DNA of 31,094 nt from Prolixibacteraceae bacterium (GTDB lineage: Bacteria; Bacteroidota; Bacteroidia; Bacteroidales; Prolixibacteraceae). Below, piece after piece: positions 24,802 to 31,094 of this stretch. Positions within the stretch are counted from its first letter, which is position 1. Each line of letters starts with the position of its first letter. The notes under the pieces are model-generated. The model did no database searches, was not told the origin of the DNA, and saw only the letters and a program-made list of their open reading frames with translations. The translations under genes and the position numbers were made by a program. The stretch is taken from contig JALOCD010000051.1 in the NCBI GenBank assembly GCA_023228025.1, positions 1 through 31,094 of the forward strand, written 5' to 3'.

Positions 24802-24971
24802 GAAACGAAGAAAAGAGGTAGAGAATGGGCGAGTGGGAGAGGGGGAGAATGCAACTCCAAAAAATCCGGCATTGTTCATAACTCATATCTTATAACTCAT
24901 ATCTCATAACTCATATCTCATAACTTGCATCGAGAAGTACAATTATTTTATTGAACACGAATAAAGCTAGA
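24802..24971. repeat. ACTCATATC word array before pdxB
   Basis: Tandem copies of CATAACTCATATCTTATAAC (24878-24926) lie in the 170-nt gap between larA-like and pdxB. The inverse word occurs at 855-903. A purine-rich GAGTGGGAGAGGGGGAG run precedes it. No promoter or gene is seen. Confidence 0.65.
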
Positions 24972-26093
24972 ATGAAGATCATCATCGACGACAAAATCCC
25001 TTATATCCAGGGTGCCCTGGAGCCTTTTGCGGAGGTGGTTTACCTGCCGGGATCCAAGACTACGGCAGAAGTGGTCAAAGATGCGGATGCCATCATCTCC
25101 CGTACGCGGACCATCTGCAACGAGGCGTTGTTGTCGGGATCTTCGGTAAAAATCATCGCATCGGCGACCATTGGTTTTGACCATATTGATACTGATTACT
25201 GCGATAAAGCCGGAATCAAATGGACCAATGCCCCGGGATGCAATGCGAAATCAGTGGAGCAATACATCGCCTCGGCCATCATGGTAATGGCAGAGAAAAA
25301 GGGCTGGACGTTGGCTGGTAAAACGATCGGTGTAGTGGGTGTAGGCAATGTAGGATCGAAAGTTGCCACTATTGCCGAAATACTGGGTATGCGGGTTTTG
25401 CTGAACGATCCTCCCCGTGCCAGGGTTGAAGGGGAGAAAGGGTTTGTATCCCTAGATAAAATTTTGGAAGAATCAGATATCATCACCCTGCATGTCCCAC
25501 TTAATCAGGAAGGGGTGGATGCTTCGTGGCATTTGGTTAATGACCGGCTGTTTGCCCGTATGTCGCGCAAACCGGTATTCATCAACAGTTGTCGGGGTGA
25601 GGTAGTCGAAACAGCGGCCTTGAAACAGGCCATTCGCAGCGGTCAGGTTTCGGGCGCCATTGTGGACTGTTGGGAAAATGAACCGAATATTGATTTGGAA
25701 CTTTTATCGCTGGTAGATCTGGCAACTCCGCATATCGCTGGTTACTCAAGGGATGGAAAAGCAAAGGGGACTGAAATGAGCGTTCAGGCGGTCAGCCGTT
25801 TTCTTGGACTGGCTTCAAAAAACTGGAAAGCATCCAATGTGGAGAGGCCCCTGGTTTCAGAAATCCTGATTGACGGAACCAACAAGACGGTCCAGCAAAT
25901 TCTTGCCGAAGCCATTCTGGCGACCTACGATATCCGGGAGGATGATGCCAGGTTAAGAGCCAGTGTCGAAACATTTGAGAAACAACGTGGGGATTATCCG
26001 GTACGAAGGGAGTTTCCGGCGTTTACCGTAGCCGGGAAATTTAGCAGTCCAAAGGTGATTGACAAACTGAAGAGAATGGGATTTAAGATATAA
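24972..26093 (+). CDS. pdxB: 4-phosphoerythronate dehydrogenase
   Basis: PdxB oxidises 4-phospho-D-erythronate in the DXP-independent branch of pyridoxal 5'-phosphate synthesis. It is an NAD-dependent D-2-hydroxyacid dehydrogenase. The 373-residue product from ATG at 24972 begins MKIIIDDKIPYIQGALEPF. It has NAPGCNAKSVEQYIASA, the NAD loop GVVGVGNVGSKVA, the catalytic Arg in FINSCRGEVV, Glu in CWENEPNIDLE and His in ATPHIAGYS, plus the C-terminal PdxB-specific dimer domain. Seven more in-frame residues upstream are possible. Its place between the LarA homologue and gnd is unusual. Confidence 0.9.
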   Translation: MKIIIDDKIPYIQGALEPFAEVVYLPGSKTTAEVVKDADAIISRTRTICNEALLSGSSVKIIASATIGFDHIDTDYCDKAGIKWTNAPGCNAKSVEQYIASAIMVMAEKKGWTLAGKTIGVVGVGNVGSKVATIAEILGMRVLLNDPPRARVEGEKGFVSLDKILEESDIITLHVPLNQEGVDASWHLVNDRLFARMSRKPVFINSCRGEVVETAALKQAIRSGQVSGAIVDCWENEPNIDLELLSLVDLATPHIAGYSRDGKAKGTEMSVQAVSRFLGLASKNWKASNVERPLVSEILIDGTNKTVQQILAEAILATYDIREDDARLRASVETFEKQRGDYPVRREFPAFTVAGKFSSPKVIDKLKRMGFKI

Positions 26094-26143
26094 TATGAAG
26101 GTAGTCAGGTAATTAATTACAAGTTACAAATTAAAAATTACAA
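26094..26143. repeat. Short ATTACAAATT word array before gnd
   Basis: AATTACAAGTTACAAATTAA and related words fill most of the 50-nt gap between pdxB and gnd (about 26112-26143). Only one arm is present, so no strong hairpin forms here. Confidence 0.6.
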
Positions 26144-27592
26144 ATGAAAAAAGCAGATATCGGGCTGATTGGATTGGCCGTGATGGGTGAGAACCTTGTT
26201 TTGAACATGGAAAGCAAAGGCTTTACCGTGGCAGTTTTCAACAGGTCGGTCGACAAAGTTGACAAATTTATTGCAGGCCGTGGTGCCGGTAAAAAATTTA
26301 TCGGATGTCACAGCATTGCTGAGCTATGCGCAAATCTTGAGCGTCCCCGCAAGGTGATGATGCTGGTAAAAGCAGGTTCGCCTGTGGATGACTTTATTGA
26401 GCAGATCATTCCCCACCTTGAACCAGGGGATATCATCATCGATGGTGGAAATTCACATTTCCCAGACACCATTCGACGGACGCAATATGTCGAAAGCAAA
26501 GGGTTGCTTTTCATTGGGACTGGAGTCTCCGGCGGCGAAGAGGGGGCGCTTTTGGGTCCTTCGATGATGCCGGGTGGATCGCCTGCAGCCTGGCCGGCAG
26601 TTAAAACCATTTTCCAGGCGGTGGCTGCAAAAGTCGATGGCGAACCTTGTTGCGATTGGGTTGGCGAAAACGGCGCCGGCCATTTCGTGAAGATGGTGCA
26701 CAATGGTATCGAGTATGGCGACATGCAAATCATTTGCGAAGCCTACCAGATCATGAAGGAGCTTCTTGGAATGACGGCAGATGAGATGCACGATACCTTT
26801 GCCGAGTGGAACAAAGGCGACCTTGACAGTTACCTGATCGAAATTACCCGCGATATCCTGGGATTCAAAGATGAAAAAGGGGAGCCGCTGGTCGAGAAAA
26901 TTCTGGATACCGCCGGCCAAAAAGGTACCGGTAAATGGACCGCCGTCTCCGCCCTCGATTTAGGTATACCGCTGACGCTGATCGGCGAGTCGGTTTTTGC
27001 CCGTTGCCTTTCCGCTCAAAAGGATATTAGGGTGAAAGCATCCAAGGTTTTAAGCGGTCCGGAGAAGAAATTCACAGGCGATCGTGCTCAATTCCTAAGC
27101 GACCTGAAAGATGCCCTGTTCGGTGCAAAAATTATCTCTTATGCCCAGGGTTATGACCTGATGGGCGAAGCGGCCAAAGAGTTCAAATGGAACCTGAACA
27201 ATGGCGGCATAGCGCTAATGTGGCGTGGTGGCTGTATCATCCGTTCCGTATTTTTAGGCAAAATCAAAGAGGCATTTGACAAGAACCCTGGTCTGGAACA
27301 TTTGTTGCTCGATGCATATTTTAAAGCAACGATTGAAAAAGCACAGGCCGGTTGGAGACGCGTGATGGCCAGTGCATTTACCAATGGCATTCCGGTGCCA
27401 TGCCTCGCCACGGCGTTGACCTATTTCGACGGTTTCCGCAGCGAAAGGCTTCCTGCCAATCTGTTACAAGCACAACGCGACTATTTTGGCGCCCATACCT
27501 ACGAAAGACTGGACAAACCACGCGGTGAATTTTTCCACACCAACTGGACCGGCAGGGGAGGGGATACCGCCTCAACAACCTACACCGTGTAG
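26144..27592 (+). CDS. gnd: 6-phosphogluconate dehydrogenase (decarboxylating)
   Basis: Gnd oxidatively decarboxylates 6-phosphogluconate to ribulose-5-phosphate, usually with NADP. At 482 residues this is the long form. It has the GLIGLAVMGENLVLNM nucleotide fold, VFNRS (the NADP-favouring Arg after strand 2), IIDGGNSHFPDT, GTGVSGGEEGALLGPSMMPG, and the catalytic K183 and E190 in HFVKMVHNGIEYGD. The C-terminal NWTGRGG tail is intact. Neither zwf nor pgl, its usual Bacteroidota partners, is adjacent. It ends in TAG and is followed at once by strong hairpins. Confidence 0.96.
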   Translation: MKKADIGLIGLAVMGENLVLNMESKGFTVAVFNRSVDKVDKFIAGRGAGKKFIGCHSIAELCANLERPRKVMMLVKAGSPVDDFIEQIIPHLEPGDIIIDGGNSHFPDTIRRTQYVESKGLLFIGTGVSGGEEGALLGPSMMPGGSPAAWPAVKTIFQAVAAKVDGEPCCDWVGENGAGHFVKMVHNGIEYGDMQIICEAYQIMKELLGMTADEMHDTFAEWNKGDLDSYLIEITRDILGFKDEKGEPLVEKILDTAGQKGTGKWTAVSALDLGIPLTLIGESVFARCLSAQKDIRVKASKVLSGPEKKFTGDRAQFLSDLKDALFGAKIISYAQGYDLMGEAAKEFKWNLNNGGIALMWRGGCIIRSVFLGKIKEAFDKNPGLEHLLLDAYFKATIEKAQAGWRRVMASAFTNGIPVPCLATALTYFDGFRSERLPANLLQAQRDYFGAHTYERLDKPRGEFFHTNWTGRGGDTASTTYTV

Positions 27593-27658
27593 AGACGTTC
27601 GGACGAACGTCTCCTCCAATCAAAGGAATCGCTCTGTACAGCCGCCCGGCCGGGCGGC
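27592..27658. repeat. Two GC-rich palindromes after gnd
   Basis: The first, GAGACGTTCG-GA-CGAACGTCTC (27592-27613), begins at the last base of the gnd stop codon and is a perfect 10-bp stem. The second, GCCGCCCGGCCGGGCGGC (27641-27658), is a perfect 18-nt palindrome. Both look like REP-type sequences. Confidence 0.8.
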
Positions 27659-27689
27659 TCGCTTGAAGCATCAGTATAATCTGAATACA

Positions 27690-27727
27690 CAGCTGTCCCC
27701 CAGGGGCGGCTGTTTTTTTTTTTTTTT
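27690..27727 (+). terminator. Intrinsic terminator of the plus-strand uronate operon
   Basis: CAGCTGTCCC (27690-27699) pairs with GGGGCGGCTG (27703-27712) over 10 bp including two G-U pairs, with a CCA loop, followed by 15 consecutive T (27713-27727). It is the strongest terminator in the window and marks the end of the gnd-containing transcript. The 3' arm can instead pair with CAGCCGCCC at 27640-27648. Confidence 0.85.
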
Positions 27728-27812
27728 GAATGGGATATATAACTCTCCGGTTTTCTGAAATTGGATTTGCCTGGGATCCGCAGGGTTCAATTCACGGAAA
27801 CCCATTAATAAT

Positions 27813-28121
27813 CTATAATATATTCATCTTAAGAGGGTTTTGTCTGCAGTCAAATACAGAAGCAATTGTGATAATATGCCCGCTTAACCAGTAAATTATC
27901 TAGTAATTACTTTCAATCAGGTACCTAAAATCCTCTTTGTAATCGATTAATAGTTCCTCTTTCTGACCAACAAATGGATTATTTTCAAGTAGAGATACTT
28001 TTTCAATAATTCTGTTGATTATTTTTCTTGCAACTCTTGGACTTACTTCAAAAGAATAGTAATCAAATATGTCTTTGAGTTGTCTTTCTGATTGCCCGGA
28101 CCATTTAATTTCTATTTCCAT
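27813..28121 (-). pseudogene. RelE/ParE-family toxin gene interrupted by an in-frame TAG
   Basis: ParE-like toxins are about 95-100 residues. The first 73 codons, starting MEIEIKWSGQSERQLKDIF, are intact and end SNY at a TAG (27900-27902). Reading past that codon gives IIYWLSGHIITIASVFDCRQ then NPLKM, exactly the expected ParE C-terminal strand and VFDCRQNP end, before a final TAG at 27813-27815. The position usually holds a Lys codon, so a single AAG-to-TAG change would explain it. The start overlaps the antitoxin gene by 10 nt. The truncated protein lacks the last two strands and is probably inactive. A sequencing error is the alternative. Confidence 0.85.
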
Positions 28122-28354
28122 TTCTGTGCCTTCTTCTTGAGATCTTGGTGAGATATAACCCGCCCAGCATCACTATCTTGTTTTGCAAGGTTAATTATTT
28201 CATGAAAGTTCTCTAAAGACATTGGTTTTAAACTTCTTTCATGAGAAATCTTTTTCTCTTGTTTAATGAAAGATTCAAGCTTAATTAAAAGAGTCTCGTC
28301 ATCGATCCTAAGAAACTCTTCGATTAGCCCTAGTTTTCTGGCTTGTATGTTCAT
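28112..28354 (-). CDS. Antitoxin partner of the ParE-type toxin
   Basis: The 80-residue protein is highly charged and helical, starting MNIQARKLGLIEEFLRIDDE and ending QDLKKKAQKWK. It is of the short helical type that precedes ParE-like toxins in Bacteroidota (IQARKLxLIEEFLRI). It overlaps the toxin start by 10 nt. Such antitoxins bind the toxin through the C-terminal half and often repress their own promoter. A candidate -7 box TATATTTG lies on minus at 28372-28379. The frame is intact, unlike that of its partner. Confidence 0.8.
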   Translation of the reverse strand: MNIQARKLGLIEEFLRIDDETLLIKLESFIKQEKKISHERSLKPMSLENFHEIINLAKQDSDAGRVISHQDLKKKAQKWK

Positions 28355-28371
28355 GTTTTTAACTCTTTCTA

Positions 28372-28379
28372 CAAATATA
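28372..28379 (-). promoter_or_regulatory. Candidate toxin-antitoxin -7 promoter element
   Basis: The minus strand reads TATATTTG, a match to TAnnTTTG, 18 nt before the antitoxin start. The rest of the A+T-rich gap to 28571 holds nothing else recognisable. Confidence 0.4.
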
Positions 28380-28571
28380 AAGAATATGATGGAGAATTTT
28401 TGCCGAGGTTGGGTTTATTCTTTAGTTCAATCGTAGAGATTAGCTTTGAAGTCAAAACTAATCGAATAACCAACCAAAAATGATTAAATTCGTATTGTGA
28501 TAAATTTTGATGTAATATCCATATTATCTGCAGTTTATTGATTTTCAGATTTATCTTTCAATTGAAATTAT

Positions 28572-28808
28572 ATGAATCCCAGGGTAAATGAAGTCGAAGC
28601 AGATTAGGACTACACATTGCTGATTACCTTCGATAACGGCGAGAAGAAACGTTTTGATGCGAAACCCTATTTGGAAACGGGAATTTTCAGCGAATTAAAA
28701 GAGCTGGAAATATTCTATTCCGTAAAACCTTTCAAGGGAAGTATCGAATGGTCAAATGGTGCAGATCTTTGTCCGGATACACTCTATTTGGATGGAGAGG
28801 AATGCTAA
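28572..28808 (+). pseudogene. DUF2442-family gene with in-frame TAG at codon 12
   Basis: From ATG at 28572 the frame reads MNPRVNEVEAD, TAG (28605-28607), then DYTLLITFDNGEKKRFD and onward to LCPDTLYLDGEEC (stop at 28806-28808). DUF2442 proteins are about 75-90 residues and typically begin MNPRVKxVxxxxDYxLLITF, so the stop falls inside a continuous family match. A shorter protein could start at TTG 28617, losing the first strand. The function of the family is unknown; members are often near toxin-antitoxin genes or DUF4160 partners. No DUF4160 gene is seen. Confidence 0.75.
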
Positions 28809-29003
28809 AACCTGCAAGTTATAGGGCTCAACCAATTATCTTGAATGTTAATTGCCTCTCCGACATGATTTAACCTATTATTTTGCTAATTTTACAGATA
28901 AGCCGACTAACCTCGTACCAATCCAAAGGTCGTTTGCAGGCTGTGTATAATCATGTTGGATATTTAAACGAGTTGCCAACAATTATTAAAAGACACATAA
29001 CCA
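28809..29003. other. A+T-rich leader of the helicase gene, nothing recognised
   Basis: This gap holds no clear promoter box (TATTTTG-like at about 28878 lacks one base of the consensus spacing), no hairpin and no gene. A frame running into the helicase start has no recognisable protein character. Confidence 0.4.
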
Positions 29004-30701
29004 ATGGAATTTACATCGGAACAAAAAACGATATTTCAATTCGTAAGTCAAGAAAGTGGACACGGAATTATTGATGCAGTTGCTGGAGCAGGGAAGACAA
29101 CTACAATAATGGAATGTGCAACATTTGTTAAGGATAAAAGTACAATTCTATTCTGTGCATTTAATAATAGTATTTCCAACGAAATAGCACGAAGATTTCT
29201 AAAACTTGGATTAAATGAAGTTACTGTTAAGACAATACATGCATTAGGGCGACAAATACTTCAAGACAATAATACTTCAGGACGGCCAATCACTCTTGAA
29301 GAAGATAAATATAAAGAACTTATAAAAAGTAAAGAGATACAAGAAAAACTAAGAATACACTTTGAGGAGATTCTGAAAATTAATGGTTTCGAAGTAGATG
29401 AATTCGATGATAGAAAAAACTTTGCAGCAAATAATTTAGTAAACAAAATTAACTCAAGACTTCTTGATATAAATTTTAAATATAGAGCAACGTTGACAAA
29501 AGAAGAATTATCGGAATTTGAAAGTCTTATAATTCATTTCGGAATTTTCAATGAGATTGAAGTCGCTAAGAAAAATTTCAATGAAGAACTTAAAGCATAC
29601 TTTGAATGTCATAAACTTTTGCTTGAAGCGGGAAATGAACTATCAAGAAAGACAATGATTATTGATTTTACAGATATGCTTTATTTGCCATATAAGTGGA
29701 ACCAACAACCTACAAGAAGATATGAATTCTTGTTTATTGATGAATGCCAAGATTTATCCAAATCACAGTTTGCTGTAGCTGCTAAATATGGTAAGAAAGA
29801 TGGTAGAATATTAGCAGTAGGGGACCCCAGTCAATCTATTTATGGTTTCACAGGTGCAGACATTAATTCATTTTTTCGTGTTAAAGAATATACAAAAGCA
29901 TTACAATTGCCACTTACTATTTGTTTTAGATGTCCTAAAAAAGTAATTGAGCTTGCCCAAACAATACGAGAGGATATTGTGGGTAATAAAGAAGAGGTTG
30001 GGATATTAGATACTATTCTATTTGATGACGTGATTAATTTAACTAAACCTGGAGACTTAATAATTTCAAGACTTCGAGCACCTATTGTACTAATGGTTTT
30101 TAGCTTTATTGATAAAAATATTAAAGTCCAAATTCATGGAGATGAAGTACGAGAAATCATTAGCGAGATAAAGAATATTTTCAAGCAAAATGAACTTAAT
30201 GTTGTTATATCAACACTATCTGATGAATTTAATGAACTCGAATTAGAGGTAAAAAAAAGATGGAAGTGGATTATTTCAAAAAATGCTGAACGAATTATTG
30301 ACAATACAGAAAGAAATCTATACATAGATAACGAGAACAATTATCTTGATAGAAAATTAGAGTTTCTTCATAAAAAGTATGAACAGTGGAAAAATGATTG
30401 TGACACTTTAAATGATATAATTAGAAAAATAAAGGAGTTTATATCTGCTACTGAGAATTCTATTAAACTATCTACTATTCATAGAGCAAAGGGATTAGAA
30501 AATGAACGGGTTTTTATTTTAAATTATGATGAACTTCCTTATTATAGACTTCAACAGAAAGACTGGGAAAGAACACAAGAACTCAATTTAAAGTATGTTG
30601 CAATTACAAGAGCATTGAAGGAATTATATCTAGTAGAGACAAAAAAGATTGATATTCTTGAAGATGAGGAAAGTTTATTTGATAATTTACCATTTGACTG
30701 A
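29004..30701 (+). CDS. UvrD/Rep-like superfamily 1 DNA helicase
   Basis: The 565-residue product contains the SF1A motifs in order: Q-motif FTSEQKTIFQFV (3-14), Walker A AGAGKTT (27-33), motif II DECQD (246-250), motif III VGDPSQSIYGFTGA, motif V STIHRAKGLENERV, and motif VI VAITRA with R536. It lacks the large 2B domain of UvrD, so it is a compact helicase, possibly used in repair or in a defence system. Base composition is much lower in G+C than the housekeeping genes, and codons end mostly in A or T. This suggests horizontal acquisition. No nuclease or partner gene is adjacent. Confidence 0.9.
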   Translation: MEFTSEQKTIFQFVSQESGHGIIDAVAGAGKTTTIMECATFVKDKSTILFCAFNNSISNEIARRFLKLGLNEVTVKTIHALGRQILQDNNTSGRPITLEEDKYKELIKSKEIQEKLRIHFEEILKINGFEVDEFDDRKNFAANNLVNKINSRLLDINFKYRATLTKEELSEFESLIIHFGIFNEIEVAKKNFNEELKAYFECHKLLLEAGNELSRKTMIIDFTDMLYLPYKWNQQPTRRYEFLFIDECQDLSKSQFAVAAKYGKKDGRILAVGDPSQSIYGFTGADINSFFRVKEYTKALQLPLTICFRCPKKVIELAQTIREDIVGNKEEVGILDTILFDDVINLTKPGDLIISRLRAPIVLMVFSFIDKNIKVQIHGDEVREIISEIKNIFKQNELNVVISTLSDEFNELELEVKKRWKWIISKNAERIIDNTERNLYIDNENNYLDRKLEFLHKKYEQWKNDCDTLNDIIRKIKEFISATENSIKLSTIHRAKGLENERVFILNYDELPYYRLQQKDWERTQELNLKYVAITRALKELYLVETKKIDILEDEESLFDNLPFD

Positions 30702-30787
30702 TATGAAAAATAACTACTGGCAATAACTTCTGCCCAAAAGCCAGCAAGGACTAATCAGGACAAATCCAATGTTTGTAATTAATAGCA

Positions 30788-30962
30788 ATGATCATACCAA
30801 ATAAAAACCAAAAATTTCCATTGGCGAATTATAAAAGACTCTGTTTAAAAAAAAAACATTTTTAAAAATCCCAACATTATTGTTGGTGACTACACATACT
30901 ATGACGATTTCGAAAATGTAGGGAACTTTGAGAAAAACGTAATATATCATTTTGATTTTATA
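30788..30962 (+). pseudogene. Fragment of a Vat/CatB-like (xenobiotic) acetyltransferase
   Basis: ATG at 30788 begins MIIPNKNQKFPLANYKRLCL. The frame then breaks in a run of ten A (30847-30856): with nine A it would continue KKNIFKNPNIIVGDYTYYDD and then FENVGNFEKNVIYHFDFI. This is the conserved N-terminal part of left-handed beta-helix streptogramin/chloramphenicol acetyltransferases, where GDKLIIGKFC would come next. Here similarity stops at about 30962. So the gene has a frameshift and has lost about two thirds of its length. The frameshift alone could be a homopolymer error, but the truncation could not. Confidence 0.75.
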
Positions 30963-30967
30963 AACAT

Positions 30968-30998
30968 GAGGGCGTCTAAAAAAGGATGCCCTCTTTTT
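30968..30998 (+). terminator. Hairpin with T-tract near the right edge
   Basis: GAGGGCGTC (30968-30976) pairs with GATGCCCTC (30985-30993) over 9 bp including one G-T, with an 8-nt A-rich loop followed by TTTTT. It has a terminator shape in the plus direction. It starts 6 nt after the acetyltransferase similarity ends, so it may belong to the inserted or joined sequence. Confidence 0.55.
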
Positions 30999-31094
30999 AT
31001 GCTTCAAATCGCAGAAAAATTCGGAACGAGAATAAATTCTGACAACCATTCTTGAACTTTCAGTTTGAAGTCTAAAATTGAGTTTTTAATGGTC

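Noticed and set aside
27813..28808. Amber (TAG) recoding as the reason for two in-frame TAG codons
   Set aside because: TAG ends several clearly intact genes here, including gnd (27590-27592), the aminotransferase (14748-14750), the exonuclease (7260-7262) and the SDR gene (21642-21644), so TAG is an ordinary stop in this genome.
28883..29074. Small plus-strand gene overlapping the helicase start
   Set aside because: It overlaps the helicase coding region in another frame and has no family similarity.
29004..30701. Gabija system (GajB helicase)
   Set aside because: No GajA-like ATPase/nuclease lies upstream, only decayed small genes; a helicase alone does not support the call.
30792..31049. 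85-codon minus-strand open frame near the right edge
   Set aside because: Most of it is antisense to the acetyltransferase remnant, and the protein is not recognisable.
31004..31093. End of a minus-strand transposase entering from the right edge
   Set aside because: Only 29 codons are visible (ending VPNFSAI), too few to name; kept only as part of the junction finding.

Overview
The window looks like a chromosomal segment of a member of the Bacteroidota, most likely Bacteroidales/Marinilabiliales-like. The evidence is protein character (CTC-type L25, Bacteroidota-type class I ManA, tagaturonate epimerase UxaE, SDR-type fructuronate reductase), several candidate Bacteroidota promoters of the form TAnnTTTG 30-90 nt before start codons, the general lack of Shine-Dalgarno sequences, and intergenic regions packed with short A+T-rich words and their inverses. 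No rRNA, tRNA or CRISPR was found.

Region 1 (1-5535) carries housekeeping genes on the minus strand: manA, engB/ysxC, prs, rplY (L25) and pth, plus a small Dabb-domain gene. The manA-to-pth block is bracketed by two inverted copies of a roughly 200-nt hairpin-rich intergenic element (1-199 and 4771-4982). Region 2 (5817-14750) carries udk, a DnaQ-like exonuclease, trpS, valS and a class I aminotransferase on plus, and ald on minus. Between trpS and valS sits a single-domain HUH (Y1) REP-type transposase with three REP-like sequences around it.

Region 3 (14854-27727) is a hexuronate catabolic locus. On minus are uxaE, uxaC and an ExuT-like permease. On plus are a LacI-type regulator, an SDR fructuronate reductase (uxuB-like), a PfkB sugar kinase, a four-helix-bundle protein, a LarA-like nickel-pincer hydroxyacid epimerase, pdxB and gnd, ending in a strong terminator. 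Two near-identical palindromic sites lie in the divergent promoter. Mannonate dehydratase (uxuA) and KDPG aldolase are absent, while a LarA homologue with the pincer residues kept and a gnd without zwf/pgl are present. This suggests a possible alternative route: fructuronate to D-mannonate, C2 epimerisation to D-gluconate, phosphorylation, then oxidative decarboxylation by Gnd to ribulose-5-phosphate. That route is inference, but it is the most interesting possibility in the window.

Region 4 (27728-31094) is A+T-rich accessory DNA with decayed genes: a ParE-type toxin gene broken by one in-frame TAG beside its antitoxin, a DUF2442-type gene with an in-frame TAG at codon 12, an intact low-GC SF1 helicase, and a frameshifted, truncated Vat/CatB-like acetyltransferase remnant whose similarity stops abruptly near the window edge.

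Throughout, intergenic spaces hold tandem short-word arrays that fold back on themselves. One family has a conserved core around CAAGAT and occurs eight times, only around the uronate locus.
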